Position numbers and translations under genes: made by a program
Notes under the pieces: generated by a model
Seen by the model: the letters and a program-made list of their open reading frames with translations, nothing else
Databases searched by the model: none
What the model was told of the DNA's origin: nothing
Source of the DNA: Paramyrothecium sp. XJ0827
Lineage: Eukaryota > Ascomycota > Sordariomycetes > Hypocreales > Stachybotryaceae
Direction: 5' to 3'
Length of the DNA: 64,000 nucleotides
Assembly (NCBI GenBank): GCA_020881915.1
Contig: JAJFPB010000008.1
Coordinates: 1,674,001 to 1,738,000, forward strand
Part shown: positions 21,690-35,001 of the stretch, piece by piece
Layout of the letters: the number at the start of each line of letters is the position of its first letter
How positions within the stretch are numbered: the first letter of the stretch is position 1

Positions 21690-24600
21690 ATGTCAAACCC
21701 TTTTGCCCGGAGCCCATTTGTTCTGCCCGCCCGACCGGCTTCCAACGGAGATGAGCTCTGCAAGGCCGCTTCCGAAGGCAATGTGGAAGAGATCAAGCGC
21801 TTGCTCAAGACAGGCATCCCGGTTGCTGCAGCCAGCGCCAGTGGTTTTACAGCTCTGCACCTAGCCGTCCAACAAGGTCATGTCGATGCCGTGAAGCTTC
21901 TGCTCGCCAAGCGCGCCCCGGTGTCCGCCCCGGGGCCAGGCAACATCCAGCCGTTGCATATGGCCGTGGCCGCTCAGGACGCCCGTCTTGTCCGCCTCCT
22001 ACTCTCATGCGGCGCCCAAATTGAGTCTGCGCCGACGGGCGCAACGCCTTTTCATCTGGCCGTGGCAAGCGGCTCTATAGAAGTTGTTCAAGTCCTCCTA
22101 CAAAAACGCGCCAACCCGAAGGCTCTCATCTCCGACGCAGCGGGGAGAGGCGAGACTGCCATTCACATGGCAGTGGCTTCCTGGAAGGACGAGCTGCTTC
22201 CAACGCTTATAGCCGCAGGAATTGATGTAAACGCTGCAGGCATGAATCCACCGGGCCAAACAGCGCTGCACATTGCCGCGTGGTACGGCTACGAGAGCGC
22301 GGCGCGCACATTACTGGATGCTGGAGCGGATGTGAATGCCCGTTACGCCGATGGCAAGACAGCGCTGCACAAGGCAGCTCAGTTTGACCAGGTTAGGCTG
22401 TGCCACCTGCTTTTGGAACGTGGCGCGAATATCATGGCCGCAACCCCCCATGGCGATACAGCCTTGTGCATAGCCGCAACGCACGGCAAGAAGCTCGCCA
22501 TGGAGCTACTCCTCAAGAAGAGCAAGCATCTGATGAGGCCGGAGGAAAAGGCCCGTGTGTTGATCTCGGCCGCTGGCGCAGGACGACTGGAACTCGTGGA
22601 GATATTGCTGGAGCACGGGTTTGAAGTCAACCAGCCGGAAGCGTCTGGCATCACGGCCCTGGACATGGCGTCTATGTACTGCCATGAGAACGTTATCATT
22701 TATTTGATGGAGAGGGGTGCCAACCCGGACTTTTTCGGGAACCATCGCCGCCACTCGGCACAATTGGCTGGCGAACGAGACCGGCAGCGCATCGTGGGAA
22801 TCTTAACTGGCACGATATCTCTGGCCAAGGCTAAAGAAGCACGCCGTGATCAAGTTCCCCCAGGGGGCGTGCGGATCGATCCCGCAGCCCTAGCCTGGAG
22901 CTTTTCACTCTCCGAGTCGCTTACCTCGCGGCGCCGCATTATGGCCAACCCGGCCCCCGGTGGCTTTCCCCCTCGCTGTCCTGTCTGCCAGGACCTAGAT
23001 TTCCGTAGGGGGGTCCCGAAAGATGCGGAAGTTATCCACTGGGTCTTCAACAGCAACGTGGCCCAAGGAGCTGCCCGCGGCTGCGAAGGGTGCGCCATGA
23101 TCCTGCGTGCGCTCTAGAAGCTGGTCGCAGTGCACGGTGACGGCCTTGAAGCCTGGAAGACGGGAACCGAGTCAGCCCACCTCTTGTCCACAGTCCATGG
23201 AGGGCCTTTGTATGTTACATGCGGAAAGCGGAACTTGGGGGCTCAAACGACTGTACGTGCTGAGATTTATTCGACACCAGAGCATCCGATTTCCTGGCCT
23301 GCCGTTGGTCAAGCCCGAGATCTCCCATCTGGACCATGGTCAGAGGATCGAATGAAGACTGTCCGTGGTTTTGTCGACAATTGCCTGACCAACCACAAAA
23401 ATTGTAGCTACGAGGATGGCGCCTTGCCCACTCGGGTGCTTGATGTTGGTTCCGCCACCAAAGCTCCCTTCCTGCACGTATCAAGCGGTGAGATAGGTAG
23501 ATACGTCACACTGAGTCACTGTTGGGGTGGCTCTAGTCCTATCACAACGACTCTGGATTCATTGGAAGAGCGCACCATGGGAATACCCTTGGAGGCTCTC
23601 CCTAAGACGTTTCGCGATGCAGTTCTGATTACACGAGATCTGGGTGTCCAATATCTGTGGATCGATTCACTCTGCATTCTACAGGACAGCCAGGAGGACT
23701 GGGAGAAGGAAGCTTTCAACATGAGTGCCATTTACGAAAATGGCTATGTCATGATCGCCGCTGAACAGTCAGACAACTGCCATGGCGGCTGCTTCCCCTC
23801 TACCAGCGGCCAGTCTTTTACCACTGCCGTATCTGGGCCCGGTGGAAGGAATTCCAAAGTGCACTTCCGACTCACTAACTTACTTAATGACGATCAAGGC
23901 GAAATTTGCCACCGGCTGTACAGCTCAAAAGACGGATATCAGCCAAGTGCCTTGGACACACGCGGCTGGACACTGCAGGAGCGCATCCTGGCTCCTCGCA
24001 CCCTTCACTTCGGCCGAGAGGAGGTAGGTTGGGAGTGTGCCGGAGGAAGGGCGTGTGAGTGTCAGACAGCACAGACAGAAACGGACAAAGCCTCGAGGTT
24101 CAGAGCACGACTCATCAAAACTGAAGAGGCTGGTGGGCTCAAGCAAGACTCTGAAGATAACCTTGGCAAACGTTGGATCTGGAGTAACATGGTGCACGAG
24201 TTCACACACCGTAATTTGACGAAACCGCAAGACCTTCTCCCAGCCTTGTCCGGATTAGCCAAGAGGATGTCCCCTACAGCGGAGAAGGACTACGCCTGCG
24301 GCCTCTGGCGGGATAAGCTTGCAGCGTTTCTGTTTTGGAAGCCTGACTATTCTCATATCGACGCCCACACCATGAAAAATGTACCAAGGCGGCACGCGGG
24401 AGGTTATTATGCACCAACGTGGTCCTGGGCATCTCTAATTGCTCCCATCACGTTCGAGGGCTTAGGAAGTCAGACTTCGTTTGAAAGTGGCAACAACATG
24501 TGGGAGAACCCTTATCCAATTGATAAAGGTGAGGAAAACTGGAATCAAGATGATACGCGCCATCTCTGCCTCCAAATCGTGGATGTAAGATCTGAAAGAG

Positions 24601-25046
24601 CTGGTCTAAGTCCCTTCGGACCGTTCACGTCTGCTTCCCTAACCTTGGAAGGTTATATTTGCGAAGCTAAATTCGAGCAAAGAAATAAGGACCTGCCCCA
24701 GCAGGGGTCCAGCAATGGTGGGCTCCTAGTTGGTGCTCCTACAACAAGCTCGGCGCGTGCTGACTTTGAGCCCGATGTGCCCGACGAGCATGCCGAGGCG
24801 TCGATAGGCGACGATCTGTTGATGCTGTGTCTGAGAGAGTCTAAGACGGCCGAAGAAGGAATGAGAACCTTGCCAAATGGGAAACTTGAAGGAATCGCGA
24901 GGGCTGCCCACGGGAGTGGTCTGGTATTGAAAAGAGAAGGCGGCGATGGAAGCTTGCGAAGGATTGGAACCTTCCGATTCCAGGGAGCAGCTAACTGGGA
25001 AGCCTGGAGGGCGCAACGGACGCATCGGACTGTTTGTTTAGTGTAG
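21690..25046 (+). CDS. Ankyrin-repeat/HET-domain protein, interrupted by an in-frame TAG
   Basis: One continuous frame of 1118 sense codons apart from a TAG at 23115-23117. The first half (475 aa) starts at ATG 21690 and carries about ten ankyrin repeats (residues ~20-390; GFTALHLAVQQGHVDAVKLLL, GQTALHIAAWYGYESAARTLL and others). It ends in a Cys-containing lead-in (CPVCQDLDF...GCEGCAMILRAL) of the kind found before HET domains. The second half holds a complete HET domain: GRYVTLSHCWGG, YLWIDSLCILQDSQEDWEKE, then LDTRGWTLQERILAPRTLHFG. HET domains mediate heterokaryon incompatibility and allorecognition cell death in fungi. Either the allele carries a nonsense mutation (GAG to TAG would fit RALEKLV), or a small in-frame intron removes it (23107..23175, 69 nt, GTGCGC to TCAG), or the stop is read through. 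Without rescue, only an ankyrin protein is made, or a HET protein from an internal ATG near 23352. Confidence 0.85.
23115..23117 (+). other. In-frame TAG between ankyrin and HET halves
   Basis: Reads CGT GCG CTC TAG AAG CTG GTC. Both flanking frames are open for more than 1.4 kb in the same phase, so a single base change accounts for the interruption. The candidate intron spanning it has weak signals. Confidence 0.9.
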
Positions 25047-25358
25047 GCCGGAGTGATGAAGACAAGAGTGAGGCTGTATACCCTTTTCGTTTTAGCACAC
25101 TGTTCGTGTCTGAATAACAAGACCTCTTGCTAAAAGCGACCACTTTGAAGATAAAAGATGAAGAAGCAAGAGTTTTGGATGAGAAGTAGATACGTTCTTT
25201 GAGGATGGAAATTGATATACGAATGGTGGTAGTGTCGTCAGCTTCGAACAGTTCTTTATGGTTATTTGCTAAAGAAAATCAAGATTCCGTGCAATCAATC
25301 ACATATGAGTTTAACTCGCTAGTGTAAAAATCCCAAAGAATTATGTTAAGAGAATTCA

Positions 25359-25396
25359 TTGCTAGAATCGTGCTCAGGTATAGTCGATTCTAGCAA
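25359..25396. repeat. Perfect 12-bp inverted repeat, 14-nt loop
   Basis: TTGCTAGAATCG (25359-25370) and its reverse complement (25385-25396) can form a hairpin. It lies about 310 bp downstream of the HET stop codon. It could be a transcript 3' structure or the relic of a small element; no target-site duplication was identified. Confidence 0.6.
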
Positions 25397-26151
25397 AAAT
25401 GACCGGAGAGAACCAACGACAAGATGCGCCTGCAGTATTTTGTCTTCTCAACCCCCAGTGCCACGGTTCCACACACACCGCTCGGGGGCCCCTTGAATAT
25501 ACTCATATCCAGAATTAGGCCAACCGATTATGCCTGGTAAATAGTTCTTGTTCTAAAGGATCTGGTGTCTGAGCTTGACCTCCTCCAGATTCCAAAACAG
25601 CTTGGTTTGGGCATCTTTCATACTATTATAGTGCAAATTGAAGCTGAAGGAACAATAATCGAGGCCTCAAGCAAGACAAGGGAATTTCTAGAGTGACAAG
25701 CCGGCCTTTTAGGGTAGCATAATGAGGCTATATGTCATGATACCTGATTCAGCATATGATATATCTACAAGACAAATCGGCACCGTTTCGGAAATGGCGT
25801 TACTTTTGGAAAGCTAGTATCATCTAAAACCTCTGAAATTCAATCATCTGTCTAGTACTGACAACCCACTCCATCCAAGTCACTATGACATCTGTGCAGT
25901 ACAAAGGTTTCGACCTTGACAATTCCCGGCTAAAGCTGACGCTTTCTTGAGTTACGCCACGGAGGCTGACAGCATTGTGGAGCGGATTTGTTCAGGTGAC
26001 AGAGTCACAGGCACGGAAACCCTGTGGATCGAGAGACACTTCCAAATTCCTCTATGGTCTTTGATTTCATCTTCCGCAATCTACGATTTCGAGTTCTGTA
26101 CAAGACGGCGAGAACAACGGAACTGCTGCAATCATAGGCTGTAGACCCCGT

Positions 26152-26246
26152 CGGACTCGGCGAGGCAATACGAAGCCACATACTCTAGTACAAGGATTCA
26201 ACCTCGTGTAGCCATACTCCTACACAATGGGAAAGCGCCGAGTCCG
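26152..26246. promoter_or_regulatory. 11-bp inverted pair with CGG-N3-CGG
   Basis: CGGACTCGGCG (26152-26162) and its exact reverse complement (26236-26246) are separated by 73 bp, about 930 bp upstream of the first sugar transporter. Paired CGG triplets are the site type of Zn2Cys6 regulators. The regulator is unknown. Confidence 0.3.
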
Positions 26247-27179
26247 TAAAGCGAATATCAGCACCCAAACAGGACTGATATAAGCAACAGGCCTACACAC
26301 TGCTTTCGGCAATGGCTGAATGCATCGATGACGAATGTCGTCCAATTGGCCAGCGTGCGGCTCCCGCTTACTGCTTGCTGGCGTGCGTAGGAGCCGGAGT
26401 GCCGTTTTAGCCTAAATGCCCGTGCAACTTAAGGTTCGTCCGGGGATCGTATGCCTCCCCCCGGCATTTATGTCTTGGCAACGGGTATTTAGCAGCGCGG
26501 ATGACCCTCCCCTGCTGGATCCTTCGCGCAGATCCTTGCCTTGCCTTGCGGTTCTGAGGTTCGGCGGTGGGCGAGCTCGCGGCGGCTGCTTGATGTTGGA
26601 CAGTAAACCCATGAGTTGCCATATTGGATTTCGAAACACTCGACAACGTGGTGATATGAAGGGTCTTGTAACACCGTGCCACTGCGCATGCAGTACGCGC
26701 CCGTAGCCCCGTCAACAGTACAACACTGCGAGAACAGATCCCAAATCGGCAGCGCAGCCGTTGTCGCTTGCTGTTTGCCCGACAGATCCCCCAGGCTGAA
26801 ACCGGCGGATGCACGTCAACGGTTGGACGGCGACCGGGATACCCCTCACGGCACGTCTACTTTTACCAGACCAACGACAAGCCTGGGGTAGAAGGAACAT
26901 CATGTCCTACCATGCAGATTGCTTATCCTCGTCCTCCAATGAGGCGAGCTGTCGCCAAATATCAGATGGGCCCTCGACGGTTTGAGGAGATGCGGAGATC
27001 GGGTATAGCCTGGGGGGTGTTAAGCAGGTTGCATGGCTCTCGTGTCTCTTATAATAAGCCTTATTTCCTCATGGCCCTGTTGCGACGGAGCTCGCTGCCA
27101 GTCTTGCTTATTTCTCCGTCCTAGGGCTACCATCTGAATAAGTCCATAAGAAACCGTCAAAACTCCTCAAGACTTCATC

Positions 27180-29214
27180 ATGGGCGCTCCAACAGACGGG
27201 GCCGCCATCTACGATGCGGCGCTGCACCGTCGCCAGGCACTGATGGGCGCCAGTGGTGCTCGCGCCTTGATCACAAACTTCACCGTCTTCCGCATCGCTG
27301 CCTTCGCCTGCATCGGCGGTGTCCTCTATGGCTACAACCAGGGCATGTTCTCGGGCGTGCTCGCCATGCCGTCCTTCAAAGAGCGTATGCGTGCCCACGA
27401 ACCCGCCAAGAGACCCCGGGGAACTATTGCTGACAATCGTTCCCCTCTTTTCCAGACATGGGAGACTACAACCCATTCGATCCCAATGCCAGTCAGACCA
27501 AGAAGGGCTGGCTGACCGCCATTCTCGAGCTTGGTGCCTGGATCGGCACCCTCCTGTCCAGTTTCATGGCCGAGACCCTCTCGCGAAAATACGGCATCAT
27601 CGTTGCCTGCATCGTCTTCATCATCGGTGTTGTCGTTCAAGCCAGCGCCATCCAGGCTGGCCCGTCGGCCATTCTTGGTGGTCGTTTTGTCACGTATGAT
27701 ATACACAGGCCTGATTAATCGGTTGATGGCTGACATGAGTGCAGTGGTATGGGTGTTGGTAGCTTGGCCATGATCGTCCCCATCTACAACTCCGAGGTTG
27801 CACCACCGTAAGCACCGTCTCCTCCTACAAGACTTGTGATAATGCTGACCTGTCCATAGCGAGGTCCGCGGCGCGCTTGTTGCCCTGCAGCAGCTTGCTA
27901 TTTGCTTTGGTATCATGATCAGTTTTTGGATTGACTAGTAAGAGCATCCTCATCCATAAGTCGCCAAAGTCTAATCAATCACAGTGGCACCAACTTCATT
28001 GGCGGAACTGAGAGAGGGCAGCAGTCCGATGCCGCTTGGCTGATTCCCACTTGTCTCCAGATCGCTCCCTGCCTCGTCCTGCTTGGCGGCATGGCGTTCA
28101 TGCCCTTCTCCCCACGATGGCTTGTCCACCACGGGCGTGAGGACGAAGCCCGAGAGAACCTTTCCAAGCTTCGCGGCCTGCCCATCGACCATGAACTCGT
28201 GGAGCTTGAGTTCCTCGAGATCAAAGCGCAGTCTCTGTTCGAGAAGCGCACCGTGGCAGAGCATTTCCCTCAACTCCAGGAGCAGACCGCCTGGAATACG
28301 TTCAAGCTGCAGTTCGTCGCCATCAAGTCTCTCTTTCAAAGTCGCAGCATGTTTAAACGCTGCATTGTCGCCGGCGTCACCATGTTCTTCCAGCAATGGA
28401 CCGGAATCAACGCTGTGCTGTACTATGCGCCGACCATCTTCAACCAGCTGGGCATGACGGAGAACACGACATCTCTGCTAGCCACGGGCGTCGTTGGCAT
28501 TGTCATGTTTCTTGCTACCATCCCTGCCGTGCTCTGGATCGACCGTGTTGGACGAAAGCCGGTCCTGACGATTGGCGCCATTGGCATGGCGACGTGCCAT
28601 ATCATCATTGCCATCATCTTCGCTATGAATGCGGATAATTGGCACGAGCATCAGGCTGCCGGTTGGGCCGCTGTGTGCATGGTGTGGCTCTTTGTCATTC
28701 ACTTTGGATACAGTTGGGGACCATGCGCATGGATTATTATTGCTGAAATCTGGCCGCTGAGCTCGCGGCCATACGGTGTGGCTCTTGGTGCGTCGAGTAA
28801 CTGGATGAACAACTTCATGTAAGTCTCCTTTGGCCATGATTTGGACTGGCGCTAATCTTTTTCCCGTTGACAGCATCGGTCAAGTCACCCCAGACATGCT
28901 TCAGGGCATCACCTACGGCACATACATTCTCTTTGGTATCCTGACCTACCTCGGCGCCGCCTTTATCTACTTCGTCGTGCCTGAAACCAAGCGGCTGACC
29001 CTTGAGGAGATGGTGAGCTCGCCCCTAGCACAGCGTAAGAGACATAATCTAATGCGAGAACTAGGACATCATCTTCGGCAGCGAGGGTACTGCTCAGGCT
29101 GACTTTGAGCGCATGGATGAAATCAACCGAGAAATTGGACTGACTGCCATGCTTAACGAGGGATCCACCCACACTCCAATTGAGTCTGAGAAGAAGGAGG
29201 CCACTCACGTCTAG
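27180..29214 (+). CDS. MFS sugar transporter (SP family)
   Basis: Plasma-membrane sugar:proton symporter type. Exons 27180..27384, 27456..27693, 27745..27807, 27860..27937, 27985..28818, 28874..29012 and 29065..29214 give 568 aa; every junction keeps frame with GT-AG signals. Family motifs in order: GGVLYGYNQGMFSGVL in TM1, SQTKKGWLTAILELGAWIG, the R-G motif in PPEVRGALVALQQL, FSPRWLVHHGRE after TM6, the FFQQWTGINAVLYYAPTIF segment of TM7, DRVGRKP, and the C-terminal signature VPETKRLTLEEMD. About twelve hydrophobic segments fit the MFS fold. The substrate cannot be read from sequence. It converges on a GH51 arabinofuranosidase only 218 bp away, which favours pentoses or arabino-oligosaccharides. 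Confidence 0.95.
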
Positions 29215-29432
29215 TCGTTGAACAACGACCGTAGTGGCATGCTGCTGTCTCTGGGCCTTCAAGCCATGATCGGCCCCAGGTGGTCAACATGGGCAACACG
29301 CCTTGAAGCTGGATCAGAAGGAATTATCGGGTGACGCAACATTATTAACACCTATTCACACGATGCCTTCTGGCCGTGATACAAGTCCCAATATGTCTAT
29401 TCTACCTCATGAATCATTTCAAAGACATTAAT

Positions 29433-31728
<2,296 letters not shown>

Positions 31729-33212
31729 GGCCGGTGGGTATGTTGGGGTAACGGAATTGGAGTTGAGGGCCTGCCAAGGGTCTGGGAAGTGTGGTGTAAG
31801 TCGAAAAGGCGACGAGGCGCGTCTCTCTTTGGCAAGAAGAATCCGATTTCCAAGGAGTGACTACGTAATGAAGACCAAGTGGGGTTGAAGGACCAGCTCC
31901 GTAATGCTTTACAAATTCCTTGACTCTCCTTCTCGTTCTCTGCTTGTCTCTGTGTTATCAAATATCAATCAAGTAAAACGAGCTCTGGCGTCCCGCTTTC
32001 GCGGCCCATCACCCACCAAGCCTCCCGTGTGACTCCTCCTCTCTAGGGCCCTTGGACTCCAAAAACCAAGGCCGGAAGAAAGAGTGGATTTTGGAGAAGA
32101 GGGGGGTGCGGCCCAGGGAGCCACAAGGGCCCCGGTTCGAGGGAACCGACGCTGCTGGTTCGTGCGGTTCTCTGCTGGGGCCCGTGGGGCCTCGGACGGG
32201 ATTGGAGCGCGTGTATGCGCCAGTGGCCGAGGACGCCCGAGCGTTTCTTTGGACGGATTGCTTCGACAATGGAAGGGCGGTCGTGGGCCAGGGGATCCAA
32301 TGGCCGTGCCAGCGTAGCCATGGTTACCCCACAGAAGCCGAGTCCACCTCACGTTTCGTCGTCCGACTCTAGGCTGCTCGGGGAAGTTAGCCCCGTGTAA
32401 GTCGGGCCCGTCCCCGCAAATCACGGCACTGGTCGAGCACCGTCTGGCCTCCCCATTGGGCCGTTTCCATGTTAAGCGAGAACGGAATGCTTGTCCCATC
32501 CCCCGCAGAATCGACGTCCGCGTGCCTCCAAAAAATAATGCTTGTGTGGGGTGTGTGTGAGTGAGCGAGTGAGTGAGTGAGTGTGTAGTGGTGGTGGTTT
32601 TTCGTGGAGAAGGACAATGCAATGACCGTGTCACTGGCCGGTATGCGCAACGCAAATGGTTCGATGACAACCCGCCCCCGCCCCTCTTCCCCGACAAACC
32701 GCAGTGAATTCCTCGATGATCGCAATGGGGCCCCGGGCTAGATCCAGCCTGCCATCCTAGTTCTTGGCCGTGGCTTGTAGAGTTTCGAACTAGGAACGGG
32801 CGCGTTGGCATGGGCAGCAAGTTGCTGGTTTACACTCATGGAGCTGACAGGGTCATGAGCTAACCGTCGGGTCCAACTTAGGCGCTCGAACCAAGTCTTC
32901 TTTTTTCTGTTTTCGAGGCTACCGCCCTTGGGGGGTCTGCCGGAAGTTTCGATGCAATCACCGGGTTCAACCGCACGTCGCCTCGGATCATCTTAATGGA
33001 CGAACCCGAGACCCAGGCATCATATGCACGTCCGCTGCGCTCCCGACCCTCTTATATATAGAGCGAGACCCGTTTCCCTCGTGGTCTTTTTTTTTTTATC
33101 AAGCCAAGGGATCGTCGTTTCTGTCGGTTGTCTTGAGTCGCACTGAAAGTGACCGCAACCCAAACTCAACAGCACACTTCCCCATTAGCACCTCGTGAGG
33201 CCTTCGTCAACC
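31729..33212. promoter_or_regulatory. Shared divergent promoter of GH51 and the second sugar transporter
   Basis: 1.48 kb without a credible gene. Visible motifs: TTAGCC (GGCTAA on the minus strand) at 32387-32392, the core of the XlnR/Xyr1 site; a close pair of CreA-type SYGGRG sites, CTGGGG at 32175-32180 and GTGGGG at 32184-32189; another GTGGGG at 32546-32551; and CCAAT or ATTGG near 32296 and 32452. A GT/GAGT microsatellite lies at about 32546-32596. A TATA box precedes the right-hand gene. Regulation by arabinose or xylose and by carbon repression is inference. Confidence 0.45.
33053..33060 (+). promoter_or_regulatory. TATA box of the second sugar transporter
   Basis: TATATATA 153 bp upstream of the ATG at 33213, followed by a long T-tract and a CT/CA-rich leader typical of strongly inducible fungal promoters. 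Confidence 0.6.
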
Positions 33213-35001
33213 ATGGCTCTCCCTCCCAGATGGTACCAGTTCCTGGTCAGCGTCTTCGCGTCGCTCGGCTCCCTCCTCTTCGGTTATGACCTGGGTGTCA
33301 TTGCCTCGGCCATTGCCTCTCCCAACTTCAAGGCCAGGTTCGGCGACGACCCCAATGAGATGTAAGTCCTGACCGCACCTCCGCCCCCGTCTCCGAGACA
33401 CGCGCGCACATAACTAACATACTCTCGCCACAGCGGTGCGGTTGTGTCCATCTTCACAGGAGGCGCCTTCTGCGGTGCTGCCCTCGCCGGTCCCAGCGGT
33501 GACAGACTCGGCCGAAAGATCACAATTCTCATCGGCGCCATCATCTTCTGTGTCGGCGGTGCTCTCCAGACCGCCGCCACCAACATCAACTTCTTGTACT
33601 CCGGCCGTTGTCTGGCTGGTGTTGGGTATGTTCCTGACGGCTTCACACGGAGAAAGAAAGGCACGAGCTAACCACGGGCTTTGTCCTGCAGTGTCGGCTT
33701 CCTTACCATGATTGTTCCCCTGTACCAGGCCGAGCTTTGCCATCCCGATATTCGAGGCCGTGTCACCAGTCTGCAGCAGTTCATGCTGGGCATTGGTGCT
33801 CTCGCAGCCGCCTGGATCTCTTGGGGTACGTGACTCTCATCCTTCGACTTTCACGGAAGCAGAAATAACTAACGTAAACCTGCGCAGGCACCTTTGTCGG
33901 CTTCAGCGACGACAACGCCCTCCAGTGGCGTCTGTCCCTCGCCATCCAGATCATCCCCGGCGCCATCCTGGGCCTCCTGATCCTCCTCTTCCCCGAGTCC
34001 CCCCGCTGGCTCATCGACCACGGCCGCCCCGACGAGGGCCTAAAGACGCTCGCCCGCCTCCACGCCCAGGGCAACGTCGACGACCCCTGGGTCCGCGCCG
34101 AGTACGACCAGATCCAGGACTCCATCTCCCACGAGCACGAGAACGCCGCCAAGAGCTACCTCGAGCTCTTCACCGACAAGTCCTGCTTCCGCCGCCTCCT
34201 CATCGCCTGCTCCCTCCAGGCCTCCGCCCAGATGACCGGCGTCAGCGCCATCCAGTACTACGCCCCGGAGATCTACAAGAAGATCGGTATCGACGAGGAC
34301 GAGGCCCTACGCTACCAGGCCATTTCCTCCGTCCTCGCCCTCTGCGCCCAGTTCGCCTGCATGCTTCTCATCGACCGCCTCGGTCGTCGCTGGCCCCTGA
34401 TCGGCGGCAACCTGACCAACTGCGTCATGTTCGTCATCGCCACCGCCCTGCTCGCCGAGTACCCGCCCGTCGAGGGCCAGAGCTACAGCAGCTCTGTGGC
34501 CTGGGGCTTCATCGCCGTGACCTGGCTGTACAACATCTCCTTCAGCGCCACCTGCGGTCCCCTGTCGTGGATCATCCCCGCCGAGATCTTCGACACCAAG
34601 ACGCGTTCCAAGGGTGTCTCCATCGCTACCATGACCTCGTTCGCCTTCAACACCATGATCGGACAGACCACCTCTGTTGCCCTCAACGACGAGCGCGGCA
34701 TTGGCTGGAGGTGGTACATTCTCTTCATTGTAAGTACAGCCTTGGTGTCGAGATTGCATTGCCAAACGTGTACTAACGGTGTTTCTTCCAGGTCTGCAAC
34801 TTCACCAACGCCGTCTTCTTCTGGGCCGTCCTCCCCGAGACCGCCAAGCGTCCCCTCGAGGAGATGCGTTATCTCTTCACCGAGGCGCCGCTCTTCGTGC
34901 CCGGCATGGATGAGTCCAAGTTTGCCCAGCGCGATATCGAGAGGCGCGTCACTCAGGTTGAGGAGAAGCTGGCTCACGCTCGCGAGGAGGAAGTGGCTTA
35001 A
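33213..35001 (+). CDS. MFS sugar transporter (SP family)
   Basis: Exons 33213..33361, 33434..33625, 33692..33825, 33888..34729 and 34792..35001 give 508 aa with GT-AG introns of 62-72 nt; a TACTAAC branch point is visible in the last. Motifs in order: GSLLFGYDLGVIASAIAS (TM1), GDRLGRK (loop 2-3), GRCLAGVGVGFLTMIVPLYQAE, DIRGRVTSLQQ, FPESPRWLIDHGR, QMTGVSAIQYYAPEIY (TM7), DRLGRRW, CGPLSWIIPAEIF and VLPETAKRPLEEM. A well-conserved SP-family porter. It is distinct from the transporter at 27180 in TM1, loop length and intron positions, so this is not a recent tandem duplicate. It shares a promoter with the GH51 gene, suggesting co-induction. Codon use is strongly C-ending, consistent with high expression. 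Confidence 0.95.

Larger units (their letters stand above)
25047..27179. other. Intergenic region upstream of a sugar transporter; no gene seen
   Basis: AT-richer than the flanks to about 26100, with only short frames. It holds a 12-bp inverted repeat (25359-25396), an 11-bp inverted repeat around CGG triplets (26152-26246), and GGCTAA cores at 25928-25933 (plus) and 26407-26412 (minus). A TATA-like ATAATA stretch lies near 27049, about 130 bp before the transporter start. Confidence 0.55.

Noticed and set aside
23130..25046. A separate HET-only gene starting at 23130
   Set aside because: The apparent start is GTG, and the frame continues upstream without a break except the TAG; the first true ATG is well inside at about 23352.
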